Origin: Hyphomicrobiaceae bacterium
GTDB taxonomy: Bacteria > Pseudomonadota > Alphaproteobacteria > Rhizobiales > Hyphomicrobiaceae
NCBI GenBank assembly: GCA_025351355.1
Contig: JANXWC010000191.1
Location: 1 to 64,000, forward strand
Direction of reading: 5' to 3'
Length of the DNA: 64,000 nt
Position numbers and translations under genes: made by a program. Positions 53,861-62,424 of the stretch are shown piece by piece; positions within the stretch are counted from its first letter, which is position 1, and each line of letters begins with the position of its first letter. Under the pieces are notes generated by a model. That model ran no database searches, was not told the origin of the DNA, and worked only from the letters and a program-made list of their open reading frames with translations.

Positions 53861-53889
53861 CTTATCGTGCTTCGAGGCGGTTCTGTCAA
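53861..53889 (-). promoter_or_regulatory. Candidate sigma-70-type promoter for rplU
   Basis: On the minus strand TTGACA (53889-53884) is followed by exactly 17 nt and then GATAAG (53866-53861). The -35 element is perfect and the -10 element matches four of six positions. It lies about 140 bp upstream of the rplU start codon. Confidence 0.6.
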
Positions 53890-53915
53890 CGCAAGCTGAA
53901 CGTAAAATTTGGCAT

Positions 53916-54332
53916 TCAATGGCGAACGTATGAGCCCACTCGCGGCAGTGCTGCTGCACGCCGACCTGCCATCACCCGCGCAACGACCGTCTTGATCAAC
54001 TTGAACAGGCAGTAGAGCGTCAATTCGAGCGTCGCGGTCAGCATCAGCAGGAACAGCGACCGCTGGCCGAGATCGTCGGTGATGGCGGCGCGGATCTTGT
54101 AGCGTACATCACCCGAAAATAGACTTTCGACTAGGGCATAGAGCCCATAGGTCAGCGGTGTCAGTTTGGCATAGAAATATCCGAGCCACTCCAGCCGGTA
54201 GGCGTGCAGGTAGGCGTAAAGCGCCCACACCAGTACGATGGTGACGAACAGCAACAGAACCTTGCCGAGGAAAAGCCAGATAAAGGGCGTTGGGCGCGGA
54301 TAGCTGCCGGTGCTTGCTGCGTCATGACTCAT
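53916..54332 (-). CDS. Small integral membrane protein of unknown function
   Basis: A 138-residue protein with two or three long hydrophobic helices: IWLFLGKVLLLFVTIVLVWA (residues 18-37), KLTPLTYGLYALVESLF and LFLLMLTATLELTLYCLFKL (residues 93-112), then a basic, Arg-rich C-terminus facing the cytoplasm by the positive-inside rule. I do not recognise the family. It is convergent with nothing and lies upstream of rplU on the same strand, with the putative rplU promoter between them. Confidence 0.72.
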   Translation of the reverse strand: MSHDAASTGSYPRPTPFIWLFLGKVLLLFVTIVLVWALYAYLHAYRLEWLGYFYAKLTPLTYGLYALVESLFSGDVRYKIRAAITDDLGQRSLFLLMLTATLELTLYCLFKLIKTVVARVMAGRRAAALPRVGSYVRH

Positions 54333-54452
54333 GGTCTGAACTCCCTCTACGCACAGCTGGCGCAGCCGCGTGGCAATCCGTTAGCCGTCTATGCCATCTT
54401 TCCCGACAAAACCGAAGCGACATGTCGCGGTTGTCCGGGGAAATCCGGCCCA

Positions 54453-55139
54453 TCAACGCGGTCGCCTGAGTTCGACGTAGAACGCGCCATCGCCGCCGTG
54501 GCGTTGCGATGCCGACGTATAGCCGACGACGAAGGTCCGCAATTCCGGCTCGTCCAGCCAGCGCGGCAAGTTGCGGCGGATCACGCCACGGGCTGGCCGA
54601 TCAAGCGTGTCGACGAACGGCGTCTGCGGATCATCGTTTTCGCGACCTTTGCCGGTGATGATCAGCACATGTTTCAGCCCGCGCTGGTGGCAGTCGCGCA
54701 AAAAATGCACCAACCGCGTATGCGCTTCGTCCTGCCGCAGTCCGTGCAGATCCAGTCGCGCCTCGATCCCGGTGCGGCCCTTGGCCAGCTTCTTGGCCTT
54801 TCGCGGATCGAAATCGGCAAGCGATGGAGACACCGTCGGTGCAGCGGTCGGCACACTGCGGCGCGCGCTCGCCGCCGGTAACGAGGCGGCATTGCCGGCG
54901 CGCCTGGGCTCAACTCGATCCGCTGCCCGCGAGGTCGTCAGCGACGGCAGAGCTGCGCCGCCGTCGCCGCTCGCTCCACCATCTGTGATACGCGGCTTCG
55001 CCCTCAACCGCTTGATCCCGCTGGCCACATGACGCCACAGTGCCCGCTCCTCATCGGTCAAGTGGGGGTCTGCCGCCTGCGTGGGCTTCGATGCCGGCTT
55101 TTCGGCCGTCCCATCTTTTTTTGCCTTAACACGCTTCAC
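54453..55139 (-). CDS. Smr-domain protein
   Basis: A 228-residue protein with a C-terminal Smr domain: GIEARLDLHGLRQDEAHTRL (LDLHG), KHVLIITGKGRENDDPQTPF (the GKG motif) and NLPRWLDEPELRTFVVGYTS. Smr domains in MutS2-type and stand-alone proteins are nucleases. The N-terminal 130 residues are Lys/Arg/Ala-rich and low-complexity. The start codon is GTG at 55139, overlapping the mltA stop. It is the last gene of the TimA-MltA-Smr run common in this class. Confidence 0.9.
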   Translation of the reverse strand: MKRVKAKKDGTAEKPASKPTQAADPHLTDEERALWRHVASGIKRLRAKPRITDGGASGDGGAALPSLTTSRAADRVEPRRAGNAASLPAASARRSVPTAAPTVSPSLADFDPRKAKKLAKGRTGIEARLDLHGLRQDEAHTRLVHFLRDCHQRGLKHVLIITGKGRENDDPQTPFVDTLDRPARGVIRRNLPRWLDEPELRTFVVGYTSASQRHGGDGAFYVELRRPR

Positions 55140-56359
55140 GGGCGCGCCGCCGGACTGTCATCAGTTTTCGGCACCAGCACGAAGAACCGTCCAGCATGCT
55201 TTGTGACGCCCGCAATGGCCCCCGCCACCGGCCCGCTGCCAGCATAAATGTCGCCGCGCTCCGCACCTTTGATCGCGGAGCCGACATCCTGGCTGATCAT
55301 CAGTTGCCGAAACGGTTTACCGGTCACATGCACAATCTTCGGCGCGTCGACAAAGATGGGCAGGCCTAGCGCATGATACGCAGGGTCGACGGCGAGGCTG
55401 CGCAGCGGCGTCAGCGGTACACCCAAAACGCCGATGGGGCCGGACGCGCTCTGCTGTAACTCACGAAAGAAAACATAGCTCTTGTTCTGCCAAATCGCGT
55501 GTCGTCCGCGCGCCGGATCGGCTCGCAACCATCGCGCCATAGACTGCAACGACATTTGATCGGCGCCCATCAAGCCGCTGTCGATCATGTACCGGCCGAC
55601 TGAAGTGTAGGGATGGCCGTTCTTGCCGTCATAGGTCACGCGAATGTGCGTCCCGTCGGCAAGTTCGATCACGCCGGAGCCCTGCACCTGCAGGAAAAAG
55701 CGTTCGACTTCATCGGCGACATAGAAAATCTCCAGATCCAGACCGCCAAGCGCACCTTCGTCTATCTGCTGCCGGGTCGGAAATGGCACCAAGCCGGCGG
55801 GTGACTTGCGCGCGTGGGAGAGCGCAGCGGACGCACCGGCCCGATCTGCCTCGTCGACGAGATTGACCAGGTCTTTCGGACGCCGATGCAGCGGCACTTG
55901 AAATCCGGGTGCGGGGTGCCGTCGTGCCGCGACGATGGGTTCATAATAGGCGGTCAGAAGCCCACGAGTGCCACCACCAACATCACCAAGGCTACGGACC
56001 AGGAAATGCGTTTCAAAAAAACCACGCGCCTGCGTTCGGTCGACAGGTGTCGTCAGCGCTAGGGCGGCAGTGCAAACTGTCCCCAACGCGGCAGCCCACG
56101 AAGGCGCCACAGATTTTTTCGCTACCTGGCCGGCGAGTGCTGCACATGACGCGCGAAACGCCGAAAAGGCTGCAGCGTGATCGTCGTCGCTCCAGCCTGG
56201 GACATCGGAAAATGCAACGGCACTGTAGGGCGCGTCACCGGTGCCCGTACTCATGGATGCCGAACCGCTCGGCGCCGGGGGCAGGGCTGCTGCCGGCCGA
56301 TCCAATGCGCCGAGTAGAACCAGAACGGTAAGACCGGCATGGCGTACCCTATTCCGCAT
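55136..56359 (-). CDS. mltA: Membrane-bound lytic murein transglycosylase A
   Basis: It cleaves the glycan strands of peptidoglycan, leaving 1,6-anhydromuropeptides. A signal peptide (HAGLTVLVLLGALDRPAAAL) precedes the MltA domain (RGLLTAYYEPIVAARRHPAP) and the 3D domain with IRVTYDGKNGHPYTSVGRYM and LMISQDVGSAIKGAERGDIY, the latter holding the conserved catalytic-region Asp. There is no lipobox cysteine, so it may be periplasmic rather than lipid-anchored. The length is 407 residues. It overlaps the Smr gene and starts 2 bp after the TimA gene. Confidence 0.93.
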   Translation of the reverse strand: MRNRVRHAGLTVLVLLGALDRPAAALPPAPSGSASMSTGTGDAPYSAVAFSDVPGWSDDDHAAAFSAFRASCAALAGQVAKKSVAPSWAAALGTVCTAALALTTPVDRTQARGFFETHFLVRSLGDVGGGTRGLLTAYYEPIVAARRHPAPGFQVPLHRRPKDLVNLVDEADRAGASAALSHARKSPAGLVPFPTRQQIDEGALGGLDLEIFYVADEVERFFLQVQGSGVIELADGTHIRVTYDGKNGHPYTSVGRYMIDSGLMGADQMSLQSMARWLRADPARGRHAIWQNKSYVFFRELQQSASGPIGVLGVPLTPLRSLAVDPAYHALGLPIFVDAPKIVHVTGKPFRQLMISQDVGSAIKGAERGDIYAGSGPVAGAIAGVTKHAGRFFVLVPKTDDSPAARP

Positions 56360-56361
56360 TG

Positions 56362-57150
56362 TCAGTGCGCGGCGCGCGTCGCCACGAGGTGCCAGTTGGG
56401 GTTGCTTGCCGTAACATCGCGGGCGAACGTCCAGACATCCGTGACTTCCTTGATGCGCTTGGGGTCGCCTGAGATGACTTCGCGCGCCGCATTACGGACC
56501 GCCGAGATCAATTCGCTGACGAACGTCACAGTAATCTGCGCGGATTTGCCAGCCAGTTCCGCATCCACAATGTCGGCTGATTTAATGCCGACGAAGCTTT
56601 GCTCCACGGTTTCCTGTCGCGTCGCCCGCTGATCGAGAACAGCGGCAAAATCATCGAACACGTCCGGGCTCAATAGATCCCGCAGCAGCGCGCGATTGCC
56701 TTCCGCGAAAGCCGACACGATCGCTTCGTAGGCGGCCTTGGCACCGCGTACAAAATCTGCCGGCTCGAACGCGGTATCGGCATGGGCGACGCTGATCAAA
56801 CCGCGAGCCAAAGCTGAGTTGCCAGCGGCGAATTGCGTCATGCGTTGCGACCGCGCCTCGTCGGTTTCGCGTGCGCCAGCGCCTTCCGCCGCCGCATCTC
56901 GGTCACGCCGCGGCAAGGTGACGACTTTGCCATCGCGCTTGGTCTCCGCCTTTGGCTCTGATTTAGTGTCGGCCTTCGCCGCCGCCTGCGCTTCGGCCGC
57001 CGCCCGCTCGGACCGATAACGCTCAAACCGCGCCGGCTCATCTCCCGTCCGCCGGCCCAGCACGCTGCGCAACTTCAGAAAAATCAGCACCGCTGCGACC
57101 AGAAAAATCAAGGTCATCAGGTTGTTTTGTCCACCACCGTCCATGATCAT
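56362..57150 (-). CDS. timA: Tim44-like domain protein (TimA)
   Basis: A 262-residue membrane-anchored protein: an N-terminal helix (NNLMTLIFLVAAVLIFLKLR), a charged Ala/Lys-rich linker (residues 45-95), and a Tim44-like domain from about residue 115 (AFAEGNRALLRDLLSPDVFD; VEQSFVGIKSADIVDAELAG). It is the bacterial relative of the mitochondrial Tim44 domain, known from alphaproteobacteria as TimA. Its function in bacteria is uncertain, and a role at the membrane is inferred. It is the first gene of the run and divergent from fxsA. Confidence 0.9.
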   Translation of the reverse strand: MIMDGGGQNNLMTLIFLVAAVLIFLKLRSVLGRRTGDEPARFERYRSERAAAEAQAAAKADTKSEPKAETKRDGKVVTLPRRDRDAAAEGAGARETDEARSQRMTQFAAGNSALARGLISVAHADTAFEPADFVRGAKAAYEAIVSAFAEGNRALLRDLLSPDVFDDFAAVLDQRATRQETVEQSFVGIKSADIVDAELAGKSAQITVTFVSELISAVRNAAREVISGDPKRIKEVTDVWTFARDVTASNPNWHLVATRAAH

Positions 57151-57500
57151 CCGCTTTCCTGCGTGGTCGCCCAGCCGCTTTGTTCGTCAGAGCCGTAAAA
57201 CTGGCCAACAGTCAGCCATAACGCTGCCGCCGATGATTGTTATATAATGATCGTCGTCGTCGTATGCCAGCTACAGTTAGCGCCGTATTCCGCAAATGTC
57301 GCAGCTTTAGAGGTAACCATAGCACGGCGGGGGCCGCCATCAAACGACCGCGTTTTGTGGTCTGATGCCGGGCGCGCTGCAAAATACGGGCAAGCCAAGT
57401 CATAAGATTGTAGCTATAGATCTCCTCTGCCGCGGCAACACGGGCGGGCCTGCGGCAAAACCGACGTCAAAAACAAACCGCCACGTTTCTGGACCAGGCC
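57151..57500. promoter_or_regulatory. Divergent upstream region, timA / fxsA
   Basis: This 350-bp gap between divergent genes must contain both promoters. It includes an AT-rich island, GTTATATAATGATCGTCGTC near 57239, where TATAAT would be a good -10 for the plus strand, though no matching -35 is obvious. No gene or repeat shared with the rest of the window was found. Confidence 0.4.
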
Positions 57501-58097
57501 ATGCGATTGGGACTGATCCTCGTCTGTGCAGCGATCCCGTTTCTCGAGATCGCGTTGATGATCAAGGTTGGGCAAGCCATAGGCTTCTGGCCGACGCTGC
57601 TGCTTATTCTAGGTTCGGCAGCATTAGGTACCTACGTCATCTACGAGCAGGGGTTGCAGGTGATGGGCCGCGCGCTCGATGCCATGCAGCGCAACAAGCC
57701 CCCAATTGCACCGGTCATCGACGGAATGTTCGTGCTGCTGGGCGGGCTATTGTTGATCGTGCCGGGATTCCTTTCGGATGCGGCAGGTGTGGCGCTGCTG
57801 GTGCCACGGGTGCGGCATCGGGTGGCTGTCTGGAGCCTCAGGCGGTTATTCCGATCGGCCGAACTGCGCGCTTTTTTTTTCGGAGAGCAGCACCGCGGCA
57901 CGCCCGAACCGGGCGGCGCCGGCAATGGCAGCAGACCCTTTGGAGCGGTCGATGGCAAGGCCACGAGGACGCCACGTCCGCCACCCGGTGATGGTCCGAT
58001 CATCGAGGGCGAATTCGAACGGCTTGACGAACGCACCGTCGATCGCGGCGCGGGTCGCGAGGATAGACGTCACAATGGACGTCGCGAAGGTTTGTGA
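57501..58097 (+). CDS. fxsA: FxsA family membrane protein
   Basis: A 198-residue protein of the FxsA family: MRLGLILVCAAIPFLEIALM (helix 1), IGFWPTLLLILGSAALGTYV, MFVLLGGLLLIVPGFLSDAA. The C-terminal 60 residues are soluble and Arg/Gly-rich. Overproduction of E. coli FxsA relieves F-plasmid exclusion of phage T7; its normal role is unclear. The TimA gene lies divergently upstream. secB, usually next to fxsA in this class, is not present. Confidence 0.92.
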   Translation: MRLGLILVCAAIPFLEIALMIKVGQAIGFWPTLLLILGSAALGTYVIYEQGLQVMGRALDAMQRNKPPIAPVIDGMFVLLGGLLLIVPGFLSDAAGVALLVPRVRHRVAVWSLRRLFRSAELRAFFFGEQHRGTPEPGGAGNGSRPFGAVDGKATRTPRPPPGDGPIIEGEFERLDERTVDRGAGREDRRHNGRREGL

Positions 58098-58225
58098 CGG
58101 GCTGGTCTTTGGCTTGCTGACACGTTGGTTACTGACAGGAGCCGTACTTGGGAATGGCACGGTCGCGTAGAAATAAACGCCGACGACGGCAGTCGCCCGC
58201 TCAGGGAAGAGCGCGTACCAAACCG

Positions 58226-59653
58226 ATGGCGGTGTCGAGGCCGGCATCGTCGACGCCACCGCGCCTTGTACCTGCCGCCGGTGGCGTTGACGCAACGGCA
58301 TCAACGTCGCCGCGCTTCGTCACTGGCTCCATCCTCGGCCACATCATGGTCATGACCGGCACCGGCGCCTTGGGGCTGGTATCGCTGTTTGTCGGCGACC
58401 TCGCCAACCTGCTGTTTCTGGGCCAGTTGGGCGACACCGAGGTGCTGGCAGCCGTCGGTTATGCAAGTTCGCTGCTGTTTTTCACAATTTCGATCGGCAT
58501 CGTCATGGCCATCTCCTCGACGTCCATCGTATCGCCGGCCATCGGCGCGGGCCGCCTCGACGATGCGCGGCGGCTGGCGACCAGCGCACTGTTGCTGTCG
58601 TGCGTGGTGGCGGTGGCGATGTCGCTTTTGCTATGGCCGTTCCTCGGGCCGTTGCTCGGCTTCCTGGGCGCCAGCGGCCGGACGCGCGCGCTCGGCACCG
58701 ACTATCTTCACATCATCTATCCGTCGTTTCCCTTTATGGTCGTCGGCATGACCGCGAGCGCGTTGCTGCGCTCGACCGGCGATGCACGACGCTCGATGTT
58801 CGTGACGCTGTCGGGCGCGATCCTCAACGTTATCCTCGATCCGATCTTCATTTTCGCGTTCAAGCTTGGGCTGACCGGCGCTGCCTGGGCGTCGGTGCTC
58901 TCGCGCGTGTTGACGGCTTGCGTGGGGTTGTATGGCGTCGTCAAAATCCACAACCTGCTGCAGCGCCCGACCGTGGCCGATTTCGCCAGCGATGGCGCGC
59001 GACTGTTGGCGGTCGGCATCCCCGTGGTGGCGACGAACCTTGCGACACCCGCCGCCAATGCGTTCGTAACGAAAGCACTTGCCGGATACGGTGACGCGGC
59101 GATGGCTGCCTGGAGTGTCGGCGGTCGCGTCAACCCGGTGGCGTTTGGCGCCATCTTCGCCATGACCAGCGCCATCGGTCCGATCATCGGCCAGAACTAC
59201 GGCGCGCGCCACTATGACCGGGTTCGGCAGACAGTGACGGAGGCCGTCAAAGCCAACATCGTCTTCACCGCCATAGCGTGGCTGGCGTTGGCCCTGTCGC
59301 CGCAACTGATCATCCGCTGGTTCGGGCTCGGTCCAGACAGCGCCGCGCTCATCCACCTGTTCTGCTGGTGGCTGGCGCCGCTGTTCGTGTTCCTCGGTTT
59401 CCTGTTCATCGCCAATGCCGTTTTTAACACCCTGCGTCGCCCCCATTATGCGACGGCTGTCAACTGGGGCCGCGCCACCTTCGGCACGCTGCCGTTCGTC
59501 ACACTCGGGGGATATTGGTATGGCGCGCCGGGCGTGTTTGCGGGCAGCATGGCGGGCGGCGTGCTGTTCGGAGTAGGCGCGCTGTGGCTGAGTTACCGGC
59601 TGATCGACCAACTTGCGGCGGACCAGCCGGTCGGCGACACCCGCGGTGATTGA
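58226..59653 (+). CDS. MATE-family multidrug/toxin exporter
   Basis: A 475-residue, twelve-helix cation-coupled exporter. Two homologous halves are visible: LVSLFVGDLANLLFLGQLGD with TEVLAAVGYASSLLFFTIS, and GIPVVATNLATPAANAFVTK with FAMTSAIGPIIGQNYGARHY (the MATE GxNxGAR-type motif). I chose the ATG at 58226, which leaves a short polar N-terminus; the frame is open from 58148. The substrate is not predictable. A Liv-type binding protein gene lies 66 bp downstream on the same strand. Confidence 0.9.
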   Translation: MAVSRPASSTPPRLVPAAGGVDATASTSPRFVTGSILGHIMVMTGTGALGLVSLFVGDLANLLFLGQLGDTEVLAAVGYASSLLFFTISIGIVMAISSTSIVSPAIGAGRLDDARRLATSALLLSCVVAVAMSLLLWPFLGPLLGFLGASGRTRALGTDYLHIIYPSFPFMVVGMTASALLRSTGDARRSMFVTLSGAILNVILDPIFIFAFKLGLTGAAWASVLSRVLTACVGLYGVVKIHNLLQRPTVADFASDGARLLAVGIPVVATNLATPAANAFVTKALAGYGDAAMAAWSVGGRVNPVAFGAIFAMTSAIGPIIGQNYGARHYDRVRQTVTEAVKANIVFTAIAWLALALSPQLIIRWFGLGPDSAALIHLFCWWLAPLFVFLGFLFIANAVFNTLRRPHYATAVNWGRATFGTLPFVTLGGYWYGAPGVFAGSMAGGVLFGVGALWLSYRLIDQLAADQPVGDTRGD

Positions 59654-59719
59654 CAGCCCTGGGCCGACCGGCGCAAATCGCCGCCACAACCAATCAAGAA
59701 GTACCTGGGAGGGTTACGC

Positions 59720-60895
59720 ATGCAACGACGCAGTGTACTGAGGACGCTATTGGCCGCGGGCTTGCTTATGTCAGGCGCAGCGCTCGCCACGGCACAGGAA
59801 ACCGTCAAAATCGGACTGATCCTGCCCATGACCGGCCCCTTCGCCTCGACCGGCAAACAGATCGAAGCGGCGGTCAAATTGTACATGGCCGAAAATGGAG
59901 ACACTGTCGCCGGCAAAAAAATCGAAATCATCCTCAAGGATGACACCAACGTCGCCGACATAACCAAGCGCTTGGCGCAAGAGTTGGTCGTCAATGACGG
60001 CGTAAAATTTCTCGCAGGCTTCGGCTTGACCCCGCTGGCGCTGGCTGCGGCTCCCGTCTCGGCGCAAGCCAAGGTGCCGCAGATCGTCATGGCCGCCGGC
60101 ACTTCCATCATCACCGAGCGGTCACCTTACATCGTGCGCACCAGCTTCACGGTGCCACAGAAGGCATCGGTCATGGGCAGTTGGGCCGCCAAGAACGGCA
60201 TCGGCAAGGCATTCTCGATCGTCGCCGATTTCGCACCCGGCCATGACGCGGAGAAATGGTTCAAGGACGGCTTTAGCAAGGCTGGCGGCCAGATCCTCGG
60301 CGAAGCACGCGTGCCGATGGCCAACCCGGATTTCGCCCCGTTCCTGCAGCGTGCAGCCGACGCCAAGCCCGACGCCATCTTTGTGTTCGTGCCATCAGGA
60401 CAAGGCGCTACTTTTGCCAAGCAATACGTCGAGCGCGGCCTGGACAAGAGCGGCATCAAACTGATCGCCACCGGCGACCTGCCGGACGACGACATCCTCA
60501 ATGGGTTTGGTGACGCGGCCCTCGGCTTGATCTCAGCCGATCCTTATTCGACCGCACATCCGAGCGCCAAGAACCAAGCGTACGTCGCCGCCTTCAAGAA
60601 AGCCAATCCGTCGCTGCGTCCCAACTTCATGTCGGTCGGAGGCTACGACGGCATGCACCTGATCTACGAGACGCTGAAAAAGACCAACGGCGCGACAGAT
60701 GGCGACGCCCTGATCGCCGCCATGAAAGGCATGGCGTTTGAAAGCCCGCGCGGGCCGATTTCGATCGATCCAGCAACCCGCGACATCATCCAGAACGTCT
60801 ATCTCCGCAAGGTCGAAAAGAAAGACGGCGAACTCTACAACATCGAATTCGCCACCATGGAAGCCGTCAAGGACCCCGACAAGGCGTCGCGCTGA
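59720..60895 (+). CDS. Liv-type ABC transporter substrate-binding protein (orphan)
   Basis: A 391-residue periplasmic binding protein (peripla_BP_6). GGGAGG lies 6-7 nt before the ATG; the signal peptide carries an Arg pair (MQRRSVLRTLLAAGLLMSGA) and ends near ALATAQ. The mature start ETVKIGLILPMTGPFASTGK and the later VPQIVMAAGTSIITERSPYI and MSVGGYDGMHLIYETLK are typical of the family. No permease or ATPase gene is nearby, so it must either use a transporter encoded elsewhere or act as a sensor component. It ends at a good terminator shared with the convergent MarR gene. Confidence 0.92.
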   Translation: MQRRSVLRTLLAAGLLMSGAALATAQETVKIGLILPMTGPFASTGKQIEAAVKLYMAENGDTVAGKKIEIILKDDTNVADITKRLAQELVVNDGVKFLAGFGLTPLALAAAPVSAQAKVPQIVMAAGTSIITERSPYIVRTSFTVPQKASVMGSWAAKNGIGKAFSIVADFAPGHDAEKWFKDGFSKAGGQILGEARVPMANPDFAPFLQRAADAKPDAIFVFVPSGQGATFAKQYVERGLDKSGIKLIATGDLPDDDILNGFGDAALGLISADPYSTAHPSAKNQAYVAAFKKANPSLRPNFMSVGGYDGMHLIYETLKKTNGATDGDALIAAMKGMAFESPRGPISIDPATRDIIQNVYLRKVEKKDGELYNIEFATMEAVKDPDKASR

Positions 60896-60920
60896 TATTT
60901 GCGCGTTACTGCAACCGCGT

Positions 60921-60950
60921 AACGGCCCGCCAGCCTTGGTGGGCCGTTTT
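60921..60950. terminator. Terminator hairpin between the binding-protein gene and marR
   Basis: AACGGCCCGCCA and TGGTGGGCCGTTTT form a stem with the loop GCCT and one G-T wobble, ending in a T-run on the plus strand. The last bases overlap the stop codon of the convergent MarR gene, so it terminates the plus-strand transcript. Confidence 0.8.
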
Positions 60951-61399
60951 CATTTTGTCAGATCGCCAGGTTCGCCGGTCGTCAGGCGACCGAGCAAACC
61001 AGCAAGGCTGGCGATTTCGGGCTTGGTCCAACGATCGCGAAACATTTCCGCCGACAGCCGCTCAAGGGTCGAGCGGGCATGGCCGACAAGTTCGGCACCG
61101 CGCTCGGTCAGCACGACATAACCAAGCCGCGCGTCACGCGGATCGGTGTCCCGGCTGACGAGCCCGGACTTTTCCAAAGGCTGCGTCATGCGCGTCACCG
61201 TCGACGGGCTGGTACTCAAGCGCTTGGCCAGATCGACGCGGCTCAACCGCATGCGTGGCGATTTCTCTACGTGCATCAGCAAAAGCACTTCTTTCAATGC
61301 CAAGCCGTGCACGGCGCCAAGTTCGCCGCTGAAGCGCTGCTCGATCCGGGAATGCGCGCGCAGGAGATGCATCACGGCGGCGAAGGAGGATTGGGTCAT
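60950..61399 (-). CDS. MarR family transcriptional regulator
   Basis: A compact 149-residue MarR protein: FAAVMHLLRAHSRIEQRFSG, LALKEVLLLMHVEKSPRMRL, the recognition helix DLAKRLSTSPSTVTRMTQPL and the wing SRDTDPRDARLGYVVLTERG. It is convergent with the binding-protein gene and separated by 72 bp from the end of the upstream lipoprotein gene. Its target is unknown; neighbouring genes are not obviously catabolic. Confidence 0.92.
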   Translation of the reverse strand: MTQSSFAAVMHLLRAHSRIEQRFSGELGAVHGLALKEVLLLMHVEKSPRMRLSRVDLAKRLSTSPSTVTRMTQPLEKSGLVSRDTDPRDARLGYVVLTERGAELVGHARSTLERLSAEMFRDRWTKPEIASLAGLLGRLTTGEPGDLTK

Positions 61400-61471
61400 G
61401 CCTCAACATATAGGCCGATCAACTTCCGTTTGCAAGCATATTGCAATATCTTCAGCGGTTTCGCTTAACGG

Positions 61472-62206
61472 TTACGTCCGCGGACTACCCTTCGGCACGG
61501 GCGACGCGCTGCATGCCGGCGGAACATTCTGCACTTTGCCTTCGGCGCGCAATCGCGCGAATTCCGCGCATTTCTGCTCGGCCACGTCGGGCGTCAGTTG
61601 CGTCACCGGCGCCACCGCCATCAACCGCGTTTTCATTTCCGCATAGAGTTTCGGCCGCTGTGACTTGAAGCGCTCGAGTTCGGGGAGCGGCCAGTCCGAA
61701 ACCTCCACCGTTACCCCCACGAACGAACTGAAGACGCCCGGCGTGCGCCCGGCTCGCGTCAACCTGATCTGGCCGAGATTGACCACCTCGCCGGCGGCGA
61801 TATTGAAGCTCGCGTAACTGCGTCGCAGCAGGCCGTCACCCTGCGGCTCCGCCATCACCAGCTTCGACCGGGCGCGATAACAGGCAAAGCCAAGGACGTG
61901 ATACTCACCCGGCTCCAGCAACACCTCGAGTACTGTCGTCACTGCAGTCTGCTGCAGGCGCAACGTCTGCTGCGGGCGAAAGAGCGGCCCTTCGCGCACG
62001 CCGATACTGACGGCCGTCGTCAGGCACGAAGGATCGGGCGTCGCCAATCGGAATACGCCGATGGCCTGTTTGCTGAGACGAAGTGCGGCAGGCTCGGCCA
62101 GTTGCTCATCAACCCGGCCGCCGCCGCTGCAGCCGGCAAGCCCCAACCCGGCAATGGCTGCAAACACAACCGCCGTCATGCCATCGCCTGACCAACGCAT
62201 CGACAT
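61472..62206 (-). CDS. Lipoprotein of unknown function
   Basis: From the ATG at 62206 the 244-residue product begins with a lipoprotein signal: a short basic start, GMTAVVFAAIAGLGLAGCSG with the lipobox LAGC. I do not recognise the mature domain. It is mostly beta-predicted (VLEVLLEPGEYHVLGFACYR; VVNLGQIRLTRAGR) and ends in a Pro/Ser tail. The frame is open to 62278 but the extra codons are Arg-rich with no family character. Nothing in the neighbourhood fixes its role. Confidence 0.75.
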   Translation of the reverse strand: MSMRWSGDGMTAVVFAAIAGLGLAGCSGGGRVDEQLAEPAALRLSKQAIGVFRLATPDPSCLTTAVSIGVREGPLFRPQQTLRLQQTAVTTVLEVLLEPGEYHVLGFACYRARSKLVMAEPQGDGLLRRSYASFNIAAGEVVNLGQIRLTRAGRTPGVFSSFVGVTVEVSDWPLPELERFKSQRPKLYAEMKTRLMAVAPVTQLTPDVAEQKCAEFARLRAEGKVQNVPPACSASPVPKGSPRT

Positions 62207-62424
62207 GACCGCCCCCGCATTACCCCGCACTCGGAACGTATCGCGCCGTTCAACAATGCGCGAGAGAAAACGCAGCACCGCTCGGCCACCTCATCTTTTC
62301 ACCGCAGGTTTGGCGGTGCGGAAGCCCGCAGAGGGAAGACCGCGCGGCGCCTACCAAATTACCATGTCGGCGCCTAGCGGCCATTCCAGCGACCACACAG
62401 TAGTTTACCGCGCATGCAATACGG

